Positions 1 through 6,481 of a DNA stretch of 22,887 bases are shown here, one piece after another (the stretch's first letter is position 1; each line of letters begins with the position of its first letter). The stretch is taken from contig JBMNQS010000033.1 in the NCBI GenBank assembly GCA_050944255.1, positions 1 to 22,887 of the forward strand, written 5' to 3'. Source of the stretch: JBMNQS01 sp050944255. Lineage in GTDB: Bacteria; Bacillota; Clostridia; Christensenellales; Maliibacteriaceae. Both the position numbers and the translations under genes were made by a program. Below the pieces are notes generated by a model that was given only the letters and a program-made list of their open reading frames with translations, searched no databases and was not told the DNA's origin.

Positions 1-92
1 CCATATATTTCCTTCCGACGATATTTTGGCGCAAATACTATATGGTATTGGCATCGCCACTTGGAATGTGATAAACTTTGTATGTCGTTCAT
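1..92 (-). CDS. tnpA: IS200/IS605 family transposase TnpA, N-terminal fragment
   Basis: The minus strand opens with ATG at 92-90 and stays open to the window edge. It encodes about 30 residues, including SHSKWRCQYHIVFAPKYRRK, which is the characteristic start of IS200-like HUH/Y1 single-strand transposases. These enzymes excise and insert single-stranded DNA using a catalytic tyrosine and a HUH motif, both located further downstream and outside this window. The start is supported by GGAGG (102-106) nine bases upstream. That binding site lies inside the 98-161 inverted repeat, so translation is probably held down by mRNA structure, as known for IS200. Whether the gene is intact cannot be judged from this window. 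Confidence 0.85.
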   Translation of the reverse strand, partial: MNDIQSLSHSKWRCQYHIVFAPKYRRKEIY

Positions 93-97
93 GCGAC

Positions 98-161
98 AAA
101 ACCTCCTTTTGCTCTTTGTGCGGTTGGTAAACCTGCACTTATTTTAGCAAAAGGAGGTTTT
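98..161 (-). promoter_or_regulatory. Inverted repeat sequestering the transposase ribosome binding site
   Basis: The arms AAAACCTCCTTTTGCT (98-113) and AGCAAAAGGAGGTTTT (146-161) are perfectly complementary over 16 bases. The loop can itself fold (GTGC...GCAC with GGTT...AACC). In the tnpA transcript the GGAGG at 106-102 is locked in the stem. In IS200 an equivalent structure limits transposase translation; the same role here is inferred. Confidence 0.7.
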
Positions 162-186
162 CTTGTATCTAAAGATTTTTGATCCT

Positions 187-203
187 CACCGGCAGAGCCG
201 GTG
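187..203. repeat. Subterminal IS palindrome (candidate TnpA binding hairpin)
   Basis: A 7-bp perfect stem CACCGGC/GCCGGTG with a 3-base loop sits about 95 bases upstream of the tnpA start. Its position and GC-rich stem match the left-end hairpin of IS200/IS605 elements. The assignment is by analogy. Confidence 0.55.
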
Positions 204-228
204 GTTATCTTCGCTAAAGCTACGAAAC

Positions 229-260
229 AAAAGGCGGCGGGCAAAAGCCCGCCGCCTTTT
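229..260 (-). terminator. Intrinsic terminator of the 275-1468 aminotransferase gene
   Basis: A 14-bp perfect stem (AAAAGGCGGCGGGC and its complement) with an AAAA loop begins 14 bases after the stop codon. On the minus strand it ends in TTTTG. The A-rich opposite side means it could also stop transcription coming from the left. Confidence 0.9.
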
Positions 261-274
261 AAGTTCATTCACCG

Positions 275-1468
275 TTATTTTAATCCCTGCACGAATGCCT
301 TGATTCTCTGCAGGCCCTTTTCAATGTTCTGCCGGGAAGTGGCGTAGCTCAGCCGGATGGTGTTGTCATCGCCAAATGCAATGCCCGGCACCGCCGCCAC
401 CAGCGCCTTTTCCAAAAGCTCGCTGCAGAACGTCATGGAACCGTCGATGAGCACGCCGCCGCTCTTTTTGCCGTAGCAGCCGCTGATATCCGGCAGCGTG
501 TAGAAGGCGCCCTGAGGCATATTGCAGTTGAATCCGTCGATGCCGTTAAGTATCTCCACCATGAGATTGCGCCGGCTCTCAAATTCCGCCCGCATCTGTT
601 CAAGCGCGGTATCGGGCCCTTTAAGCGCCGCCACCGAAGCCGCCTGCGCGATGGAGTTGGGGTTGGACGTAGCGTGGCTCTGGTAGCCGCTCATGGCGTC
701 GGTCACATCCTTGGGCGCGGCGGTATAGCCGATGCGCCAGCCGGTCATGGCATAGGCCTTGCTCACGCCGTTGACCACGATGGTGTGCGCCTTGATCTCA
801 TCGCCCAAGCTGGCAATGCTGACAAACTCCGCCCCGTCGTATACCAGGCATTCGTAAATCTCGTCGGAAATGACGATGATGTCGTTGTCTACGGCAATCT
901 GCGCGATGGCTTCCAGTTGGGCGCGGCTGTACATACTGCCGCAGGGATTGGACGGGCTGTTCAAAATCAGCGCGCGGGTCCTTTTGGTGATGGCCGCCTT
1001 AAAGGCCTGCGGCGTCATTAAAAATCCGTCCTCATGCATTGTCCTGACAAACACGGGCACGCCTCCGGCCATTTTCACAAGCTCGGGGTAAGTGACCCAG
1101 TACGGCGAGGGGATGATCACCTCGTCGCCGTCGTCGACAACGGCCATACAGCAGTTGAAAAGCGAGTGTTTTGCGCCGTTTGAAACCACAATATGGGCCG
1201 GCTCGTAGACAAGGCCGTTATTTTTAAGCAGCTTGTCGCAGATGGCTTGACGCAATTCAAGCGTTCCGGCCACGGGAGTATAGCGGGTCTCGCCCCTATC
1301 CATGGCTTCCTTGGCCGCCTGGACAATCCATGGCGGCGTGGGAAAATCCGGCTCGCCCGCGCCAAAGCCGATTACATCGACGCCTTCGCTCTGCATTTTC
1401 TTTGCCTGCGCATCGATGGACAGTGTGATGGACGGTGAGATGGCGCTTGCCTTTTGCGACAGATGCAT
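275..1468 (-). CDS. Pyridoxal-phosphate-dependent class I aminotransferase (aspartate aminotransferase-like)
   Basis: This is a 397-residue cytosolic fold-type I aminotransferase, the full length for the family, that probably moves amino groups between an amino acid such as aspartate and 2-oxoglutarate. The lysine that binds PLP is K237 in NGVSKAYAMTGWRIGY. N174 in the SPSNPCG motif, D202 and Y205 in SDEIYE, and R245 are the other usual cofactor-contacting residues. The C-terminal substrate-carboxylate arginine is in IRLSYA. The ATG start has GGAGGAAG just upstream. The gene is monocistronic, with its own promoter (1549-1577) and terminator (229-260). It is most like AspC/AspB subgroup I-gamma enzymes, but substrate specificity cannot be read from sequence. 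A second, distinct aminotransferase lies at 6482-7672. Confidence 0.93.
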   Translation of the reverse strand: MHLSQKASAISPSITLSIDAQAKKMQSEGVDVIGFGAGEPDFPTPPWIVQAAKEAMDRGETRYTPVAGTLELRQAICDKLLKNNGLVYEPAHIVVSNGAKHSLFNCCMAVVDDGDEVIIPSPYWVTYPELVKMAGGVPVFVRTMHEDGFLMTPQAFKAAITKRTRALILNSPSNPCGSMYSRAQLEAIAQIAVDNDIIVISDEIYECLVYDGAEFVSIASLGDEIKAHTIVVNGVSKAYAMTGWRIGYTAAPKDVTDAMSGYQSHATSNPNSIAQAASVAALKGPDTALEQMRAEFESRRNLMVEILNGIDGFNCNMPQGAFYTLPDISGCYGKKSGGVLIDGSMTFCSELLEKALVAAVPGIAFGDDNTIRLSYATSRQNIEKGLQRIKAFVQGLK

Positions 1469-1486
1469 ATAACTTCCTCCAGTAGA

Positions 1487-1540
1487 CGGGCAAAGCCCGC
1501 TTTGTCTTTTTGTTCAGGACAACTTTTGTCCAGGGGACAA
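1487..1540 (-). promoter_or_regulatory. Leader of the aminotransferase gene with three phased GGACAA/TTGTCC half-sites and a hairpin
   Basis: GGACAA (1517-1522), TTGTCC (1526-1531) and GGACAA (1535-1540) alternate in orientation and start exactly 9 bases apart. They lie immediately downstream of the predicted transcription start, a position where a repressor would block elongation or initiation. Closer to the gene, CGGGC-AAA-GCCCG (1487-1499) forms a small hairpin just before the ribosome binding site. No known regulator was matched. Confidence 0.45.
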
Positions 1541-1548
1541 TTAAAAGT

Positions 1549-1577
1549 ATTCTACACTATAGATGTATGAATTTCAA
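1549..1577 (-). promoter_or_regulatory. Sigma-A promoter of the aminotransferase gene
   Basis: On the minus strand, TTGAAA (1577-1572), a 17-base spacer and TAGAAT (1554-1549) match the consensus well. The predicted start near 1542 leaves a leader of about 75 bases before the ATG at 1468. Confidence 0.75.
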
Positions 1578-1675
1578 GCGATTTTGCAATTTCTTTTTTG
1601 AATTCTTGCAAAATCTAGCCGCTATTTAAACTTAAACGGCGGTATAACGCCCCATCTTTATTAAGCGGTTGCATT

Positions 1676-2233
1676 TTAGTTCCAATTGCCTTCGTCCTCT
1701 TCAATATCCGGCGGTTCCTGTTTCCGTGCCGGCGGCATTTTGTCCCTGAGAAACGGCAGCGCATTGACCGCCATGGATACCAGCACGCCCTCGACGGTGG
1801 ACAAGAGCCGGTCGGCCATAAAGATGTGCAGCATCTGGTCGTCCCTGTGCGGAATCACGATGCTGACGTACATGACCGACGCTATCACCATCATATCGGT
1901 CCTCTTTAGAAGCAGCAACAGATACATCATTAAAAAAAGGCCTATGGCCAGGCAAGCGTAGTGCACGATGGACGGCTCCAGAAGGCCTGTCCAATCCAGG
2001 CATTGCAATACGATGATGCCCAGCACGCCGCCCGCCAGCGTTCCCATGACGCGCTCCACAGACTTTTTAAAGCTGTCGCGCATATCCTGCTGCATGCACA
2101 AGATGGCCGCGATCACCACGATGGCCGGATTTTGGCCGCCCCGCAGGTACTCGATCACAAAGCATATAAAGACTGCCAGCACCGTCTTTATAATCCGCAT
2201 GCCCACTTTGGGCAGCATCATTTTATCTTTCAT
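1676..2233 (-). CDS. Aromatic acid exporter family / FUSC-like membrane protein
   Basis: The protein has 185 residues with about four hydrophobic helices (roughly residues 13-50, 63-80, 88-112 and 115-160). The N-terminal stretch GMRIIKTVLAVFICFVIEY and the RVMGTLAGGVLG segment are typical of the ArAE_1/DUF939 group, related to the membrane half of fusaric-acid-resistance (FUSC) exporters. Members are inner-membrane proteins that mostly lack a proven substrate. It ends in an acidic cytosolic tail and has no long cytosolic domain, so it is a short version. It starts 19 bases after the stop of the DUF2752 gene, so the two are probably co-transcribed. A GGGGGTGA ribosome binding site precedes the ATG at 2233; internal Met residues at positions 5 and 6 are less well placed. 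Confidence 0.7.
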   Translation of the reverse strand: MKDKMMLPKVGMRIIKTVLAVFICFVIEYLRGGQNPAIVVIAAILCMQQDMRDSFKKSVERVMGTLAGGVLGIIVLQCLDWTGLLEPSIVHYACLAIGLFLMMYLLLLLKRTDMMVIASVMYVSIVIPHRDDQMLHIFMADRLLSTVEGVLVSMAVNALPFLRDKMPPARKQEPPDIEEDEGNWN

Positions 2234-2252
2234 AATGCATCGTCACCCCCGG

Positions 2253-2723
2253 TCATATAGTGGTGGGCGCCAGAAATGAAAAGAACGGCCAAGGCAGATT
2301 GCGCAGTATGCCGTAGAGCATAACGGCGACGCACAGCACGAGCAGGAACTTCCAACTGTACCGGATCCGCGGCAGCACCGGACGCCCCGCAAAGGCTTCC
2401 AGCCAATAGCCCGCGGCGAAGTAGCCCACAAACGGCAGCACCGTCACGAAAACATTGTAGCGCAGCGCCTGCAAGAAGCGGCCGTGCAGCACGCTGGAGA
2501 CCGCCCTGGTCATGCCGCAACCGGGACAATAGATGCGAAAAAGCGTATACGTGGCGCACGGCAGCGTGGGGCCCTCCCGTTTGGCCGGGTCCAGCAGGTA
2601 CACGCCGAATAAAAGCAGCGCCCCTGCCATCAGCGCCAGTATGAGCAGCAGACGCATCCCCCAAATGGGCATCGATCTGGATGTGCCCGGTACATTTACG
2701 CGTTTGGCAGGGGTCTTGTTCAT
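2253..2723 (-). CDS. DUF2752 domain membrane protein
   Basis: The protein has 156 residues and the hallmark Y65-CPGCGMTRA motif of DUF2752 (Cys66 and Cys69), followed by a helix and a loop. There are about four membrane segments: residues 24-44, around 75-90, 93-112 and 126-147. The function of the family is unknown; the paired cysteines next to a membrane helix suggest metal binding or redox chemistry but this is unproven. The start has GGAAG five bases upstream. It is the first gene of a likely two-gene unit with the exporter-like gene at 1676-2233. No convincing -35/-10 pair was found upstream. Confidence 0.8.
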   Translation of the reverse strand: MNKTPAKRVNVPGTSRSMPIWGMRLLLILALMAGALLLFGVYLLDPAKREGPTLPCATYTLFRIYCPGCGMTRAVSSVLHGRFLQALRYNVFVTVLPFVGYFAAGYWLEAFAGRPVLPRIRYSWKFLLVLCVAVMLYGILRNLPWPFFSFLAPTTI

Positions 2724-3079
2724 AACTTCCAGTCCTTCAATTTATTGGCTGCGTACCAGTTGCGCCGGACAACGTGTACACTGCTGTCATTAAGCGGATC
2801 ATATACGGCAACCGGAAAATAAGCGGGGGTATCTGAAAAAAATGCCTTGCGCACACTCTTTTTTCAGGCCGCTGTTCGTATCGGCACAGCAAAGCTGCGG
2901 CACGCCGGCGGCGGAGCCGCAAGGCCAATGATGCAATTGGAGAATACTGAGGACATTCATAGCGCGCCGACCCGTATCATGTCCTTGCACACTTATGCAG
3001 AGCCTCCGTGCCGGCGGCCGTGACGCACCAATTTTTAAGTCCAACCAAATCGCTGCCGGGGCACGGCAATGTGATCGGG
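2724..3079. other. Intergenic stretch without a convincing gene
   Basis: No reading frame here has a supported start, ribosome binding site and family resemblance. One inverted repeat is visible, CTGAAAAAA (2833-2841) with TTTTTTCAG (2859-2867), an AT-rich 9-bp stem with a 17-base loop. It lacks a following T-run and so is not a clear terminator for the zinc-ribbon gene ending at 3080. The stretch separates two minus-strand transcription units and should hold the promoter of the DUF2752 gene. Confidence 0.5.
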
Positions 3080-3571
3080 TCAATAATACGGCATAAATCT
3101 GTCTATGAACGCGTCGATATACGCTTTAACTACAGGGATCCCGTCATAGGCAATGATTGCCCATACAATGAATGCTAGCAGTAGCATCCACAGGATTAAA
3201 AACACCAGGTTGATCCAGTTCATCACCTTGGCGGCCAAAGCATTGCTTCTGGCCCTTGCATGGTTGCCGCTCTTGATCTGGCCGCTGGCAATGCCGGAAA
3301 ACACAACGCTCAGAATAACCAGAATCATACCGGCGCCATTGTAGCTGCACGTCAGGAAATTAAGCGCCAGCAGGGTGATGGAAAATCCAAGGCCCGACTT
3401 TATCGGTTTCATCGGAGCGCTGTCCACCGCTACTGCATAAGCCATCTCGGGGGGATGCGGCGGCGCATATTGCGGCATATAACCACCCTTTTGCACCACT
3501 GCCTGCCCACACGCCCTGCAAAAAAGCGCGTCATCGTCAAGCGCAGTCCGGCAATTTGTACAGGTGATCAT
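3080..3571 (-). CDS. Zinc-ribbon membrane protein with DUF4190-like C-terminal domain
   Basis: The 163-residue protein starts with a zinc ribbon, Cys4-x2-Cys7-x10-Cys18-x2-Cys21, followed by a short Pro-rich linker. Two hydrophobic hairpin segments follow (about residues 57-97 and 113-141). The SGLGFSIT...FLTCS...VILSVVFSGIASGQI segment is a DUF4190-like pattern. I chose the ATG at 3571 because GGGGGAG sits four bases upstream; an in-frame ATG eight codons earlier lacks such a site. Its membrane part is clearly paralogous to that of the upstream gene (3627-4469), with shared SGLGFSIT, ILSVVFSGIA and AAKVMNWINL motifs, so the two arose by tandem duplication. Function unknown; a membrane-bound regulatory or scaffold role is only a guess. 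Confidence 0.8.
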   Translation of the reverse strand: MITCTNCRTALDDDALFCRACGQAVVQKGGYMPQYAPPHPPEMAYAVAVDSAPMKPIKSGLGFSITLLALNFLTCSYNGAGMILVILSVVFSGIASGQIKSGNHARARSNALAAKVMNWINLVFLILWMLLLAFIVWAIIAYDGIPVVKAYIDAFIDRFMPYY

Positions 3572-3626
3572 AAAACTCCCCCCTTGAAGTTCCATCCAGC
3601 CAAGTGCTTGGCCCCGGCGCCTCTAC

Positions 3627-4469
3627 TCAGTAAGGCAGGTACGGCCTGAAGTCAAACATGAACTCGTCAATGATCTGCTGGATCCCGGGCAGCGCCACAA
3701 AGCCGATGATCGCCATAACGATCAATACGATCAGCAAAATCCACAGAAGGAAAAGCGCCAGGTTGATCCAGTTCATCACTTTGGCCGCCGTGGCGTTGCT
3801 CTTGGCCCTCACGTAATCGCCGGCATTGATCTTACTGCCGGCAATGCCGGAGAACACGACGCTCAAAATGCCCAGTACGATGCCGACGCCATAGGCGCTG
3901 CACGTCAGGAAGCTGAGCACCAGCATGGTGATGGAGAATCCAAGGCCGGACTTCACCGGCGGTGCCGGCGCGCTTACCACCGGCGCTACGGGAACGGCTG
4001 CGGGGGGCTGCTGCACAGGCGCCTGCTCGAGCGCGGGCTCTGCGGGAGCGGCCGCGACCACTTCCTGAGGCTCGGCAACCTCTTCAACAACTGCGGGGGC
4101 TTCCTCGACTACTTCCGATACCTCGGCAGCGGCCTCTTCAGCTTCTGCGGGGACTTCCCCGGCCACTTCCGGCACCTCGGCAGCCTCTTCAGCCTCTGCG
4201 GGAGCTTCCTCGACCACTTCCGGCACCTGGGCGGTCTCTTCAGCTTCCGCGGGAACTTCCTTGGCAACCTCCTGCACCCGGGCGCCGGCCTCTTCAGGCG
4301 CGGCCGATTCGGGTACGGCGGGAGCAACCTCGGGAGACTCTTGCGGCTCAGAAACGAACTGTTCGGACGCGGACTGCTCGGGCGCAGCGGGGGCGCCTAG
4401 GCTTTTTCCACATTCGGGGCAAATCTGCGCTTCCTCGGCGATAAATTTGCCGCAATACTGACAGAACAT
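3627..4469 (-). CDS. Zinc-ribbon membrane protein with Glu/Ala/Pro-rich repeats and DUF4190-like domain
   Basis: The 280-residue protein has an N-terminal zinc ribbon (Cys3, Cys6, Cys17, Cys20). Next is a low-complexity acidic linker of about 150 residues, then a DUF4190-like membrane region with two hydrophobic blocks (about 176-212 and 230-260). The linker holds four imperfect 17-18 residue repeats (residues 71-139, pattern E-[VA]-P-A-E-A-E-E-x-A-x-V-P-E-V). The start has GGAGGAG six bases upstream. The stop is 55 bases before the paralogue at 3571, and the start is 47 bases after the DUF362 gene. All three may share a transcript. The linker is the main difference from the paralogue and is likely to be flexible. 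Function unknown. Confidence 0.8.
   Translation of the reverse strand: MFCQYCGKFIAEEAQICPECGKSLGAPAAPEQSASEQFVSEPQESPEVAPAVPESAAPEEAGARVQEVAKEVPAEAEETAQVPEVVEEAPAEAEEAAEVPEVAGEVPAEAEEAAAEVSEVVEEAPAVVEEVAEPQEVVAAAPAEPALEQAPVQQPPAAVPVAPVVSAPAPPVKSGLGFSITMLVLSFLTCSAYGVGIVLGILSVVFSGIAGSKINAGDYVRAKSNATAAKVMNWINLALFLLWILLIVLIVMAIIGFVALPGIQQIIDEFMFDFRPYLPY
4053..4259 (-). repeat. Four imperfect 51-54 bp tandem repeats inside the zinc-ribbon gene
   Basis: The DNA encoding residues 71-139 repeats with a period of 51-54 bases, visible on the plus strand as recurring GCTTCTGCGGGGACTTCC-like blocks. The units stay in frame, so repeat number could change by slippage without breaking the gene. Confidence 0.6.
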
Positions 4470-4516
4470 AGTTGACTCCTCCTCATCAATATATTAGCTA
4501 TATATACTTCCCTCGC

Positions 4517-5662
4517 TTAGCGAATCCACCGTACCAACAGCGGCCGGTGCACATGCACGCAGTGGCGCGGGCAAAGTTCCTGACAACAGAAACATCGTAT
4601 GCACGCGGACAAGTCCACATCAGGCCTGCCATCGAGCATTTTAACGGTCTTTGGCGGACAGCTTTCGGCGCATACGCCGCAGCCGGTGCACGTTTTATCG
4701 TCAAACACCGGTTTTACCCGCAGCAAGCGCTGCGCAATACCCTGCAGGAACCTTGGCACCCTGTGGGTAAAATCCGTCTGCGTAGTTTTCGGCAGCCGGA
4801 TAACAAAATCCTCTACGATCATATCGGCCACTTCCTCGCCGCAAACCTCCACGTCGCTGCAATCGCGCCGGATGAGGCCGCGGTCCGCGGCGCGGGCGAA
4901 CGTGGGGATCTGCACCGGCAGTATATTCATCATGGAAATGGCCACCGCGTCGGCGGCATGAGCGTTATCCGATACGATCAGCGCGCCCGCGTGTACCGGA
5001 TCGCCGGAGGAAGGGCCCTCGCCCTCCATGGCCTCCACGGCGTCGATGACGCTGTAGACGGGCGCGGCGTACTCCGCCACGTCCACCAGCATGTCGGCAA
5101 AGTCGTCGATGTGCGGAAACCGCGCGTGGTATTCCACCTTGACCGTTCCCGGCACGATCCCGAAAAGGTTTTTCACCGCGCCGGTAAACCCGGTCAGGCC
5201 ATGCGTCTTCATTTTGGCTACCGAAATGATGGCGTCGGCCTCTATCGCCATGGATGCAATGTTCAGTTCCTTGAGCGCTTTGCCCCGTTCAAACCGGACG
5301 TCTCCGGCGCTCACATCGTAGTTGAGCTGCGCGCCGCTTCGCTCCGCCGCCAGAGCCATGCCCGTCCTGCTGTAGACGCCCCTGAGCAGCGACGCGTAAA
5401 ACGGCCCCCCCGGGCTGTCACCGATGACGGCGGTGGCCCCCAGCGCCGCAATCTTTCTGCAGAGCGCCTCCACCACCGCCGGATGGGTGGTGATGCATTC
5501 TTCAGGCACCGCGCGCCGCAGCAGATTGGCCTTTACCAGCACCCGCATGCCGGGCCGTATTTTTTCCTCCAGGCCGCCCAAGAGATCAAAGGCTTCATCC
5601 AGCGCCTTTTGGGTACGGTTCGTGTCGTAATCCTCCAGAGGGATAAGCGCCACTTTTTTCAT
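4517..5662 (-). CDS. DUF362 domain protein with two C-terminal [4Fe-4S] ferredoxin motifs
   Basis: The 381-residue protein has a DUF362 domain (about residues 3-290). Hallmark segments are the N-terminal KANLLRR, then GDSPGGP and AKMKTHGLTGFTGAVKNLFG. A ferredoxin domain follows with Cys325, 328, 331, 335 and Cys354, 357, 360, 364, each CxxCxxCxxxCP and so each able to hold a [4Fe-4S] cluster. The family is common in anaerobes and is presumed to act in electron transfer, but no reaction has been established. The start has GGGAG upstream and a clear promoter (5689-5718). It may head a transcript with the two zinc-ribbon genes downstream. The C-terminal tail after the last cluster is short and basic. 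Confidence 0.88.
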   Translation of the reverse strand: MKKVALIPLEDYDTNRTQKALDEAFDLLGGLEEKIRPGMRVLVKANLLRRAVPEECITTHPAVVEALCRKIAALGATAVIGDSPGGPFYASLLRGVYSRTGMALAAERSGAQLNYDVSAGDVRFERGKALKELNIASMAIEADAIISVAKMKTHGLTGFTGAVKNLFGIVPGTVKVEYHARFPHIDDFADMLVDVAEYAAPVYSVIDAVEAMEGEGPSSGDPVHAGALIVSDNAHAADAVAISMMNILPVQIPTFARAADRGLIRRDCSDVEVCGEEVADMIVEDFVIRLPKTTQTDFTHRVPRFLQGIAQRLLRVKPVFDDKTCTGCGVCAESCPPKTVKMLDGRPDVDLSACIRCFCCQELCPRHCVHVHRPLLVRWIR

Positions 5663-5688
5663 TGATTCTCCCTTACCTGCTTTTAGAT

Positions 5689-5718
5689 ATTATACCAAAA
5701 CCCGGTAAGACCATGCAA
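5689..5718 (-). promoter_or_regulatory. Extended -10 promoter of the DUF362 gene
   Basis: On the minus strand, TTGCAT (5718-5713), an 18-base spacer and a perfect TATAAT (5694-5689) preceded by TGG give an extended -10 promoter. The predicted start is about 20 bases before the ATG, so the leader is very short. Confidence 0.75.
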
Positions 5719-5747
5719 TAAAAACAAATGACGCTTTGCCGGGTTTT
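5697..5747. repeat. Inverted repeat straddling the DUF362 promoter
   Basis: AAAACCCGG (5697-5705) and CCGGGTTTT (5739-5747) are perfectly complementary and 33 bases apart, enclosing the -35 box (5713-5718). One arm sits in the spacer next to the -10 box. It may be an operator bound by a looping or dimeric repressor, or a wide-loop terminator for the rhomboid gene that ends at 5768. Confidence 0.4.
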
Positions 5748-5767
5748 ATGCCATATCAGCATGCTTT

Positions 5768-6472
5768 TTAGACGCTTGTGACAAACAGGGCCGGTCCCAT
5801 CGCCATGCAAAAGGCTATAAACAAAACATAACCGGCGATGCCGATCACCCTGAAGGCAGACATTCTGGTGTCCCTGTAGGGCGCCACCAGCTCTGCGGCC
5901 AGGTATCCGCCGACCATTCCCCCGATATGGCCGAAGTTGTCGATGCCCCGATTGACAAAGCCGTAAACCAGGTTGATCAGAAGGATCGTCCACAAGCGCG
6001 AGCCGAACAATCTCTTAAACTCACGGGGATAATGCCTGCCAAAGGCAAGAAGCGCGCCGATCAGGCCGAATATGGCGCCGGAGGCGCCCACGGACAGATA
6101 GGGCGAAAACGCATAGCTCAGCGCCGTTCCCGACACGCCTGCCATTAGATAGATCACCAGCAGGCGGGCGCGGCCATAGAGCGCCTCCACCGTGGGGCCG
6201 ATATTGTACAGCGACACCATGTTCAAGACAATATGCAAAAATCCGCCGTGCAGCAGCACCGGGGTCAGCAGCCGCCAATATTCCCCGGCGTAAATCAGCG
6301 GGTTCCATTTGGCGCCCAGAAGCGTCATGATGGTGGCATCCTCGACGCCGCCCAAAAACCACTGCAGCAGATAACAAATGGTGGTAATGCCGACAATCGT
6401 GTAGGTCACCACCGGCCATCTGCGGTTCACCTGCGGAGGCAGATACGCATTGTTCGGGTTTGTTTCACCCAT
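5768..6472 (-). CDS. Rhomboid family intramembrane serine protease
   Basis: The 234-residue protein has six or seven membrane helices and the rhomboid signature. The catalytic serine is Ser131 in GASGAIFG and the catalytic histidine His182 in GHIGGMVGG. The oxyanion-side His75/His80/Asn84 cluster is in LLHGGFLHIVLNM. The WR motif of the L1 loop is at W66-R67. Rhomboids cut substrates within or near membrane helices; the substrate here is unknown. It starts 9 bases after the stop of the aminotransferase gene at 6482, with GGGAA as ribosome binding site, so it belongs to the Lrp-aminotransferase-rhomboid unit. All active-site residues are present, so it should be an active protease. Confidence 0.93.
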   Translation of the reverse strand: MGETNPNNAYLPPQVNRRWPVVTYTIVGITTICYLLQWFLGGVEDATIMTLLGAKWNPLIYAGEYWRLLTPVLLHGGFLHIVLNMVSLYNIGPTVEALYGRARLLVIYLMAGVSGTALSYAFSPYLSVGASGAIFGLIGALLAFGRHYPREFKRLFGSRLWTILLINLVYGFVNRGIDNFGHIGGMVGGYLAAELVAPYRDTRMSAFRVIGIAGYVLFIAFCMAMGPALFVTSV

Positions 6473-6481
6473 AATTTCCCG

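Larger units (their letters stand above)
1..225 (-). mobile_element. Left end of an IS200/IS605-family insertion sequence (partial, runs off the window)
   Basis: The N-terminus of a TnpA (Y1) transposase reads leftward off the window. Upstream of it are the two structures typical of IS200-type left ends. One is a short perfect palindrome, CACCGGC-AGA-GCCGGTG (187-203), which resembles the subterminal hairpin bound by TnpA. The other is a long inverted repeat (98-161) that covers the transposase ribosome binding site. The outer boundary is not exact because this family makes no terminal inverted repeats or target duplications. It should lie between the 187-203 hairpin and the terminator ending at 229, so 225 is an estimate. 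Confidence 0.8.

Noticed and set aside
2799..3083. A 94-codon minus-strand gene between the DUF2752 and zinc-ribbon genes
   Set aside because: No ribosome binding site, no family resemblance and biased composition; treated as non-coding.
4472..5665. A 397-codon open frame on the plus strand
   Set aside because: It is antisense to the DUF362 gene, whose eight ferredoxin cysteines and DUF362 motifs are clear; the plus-strand product is a shadow.
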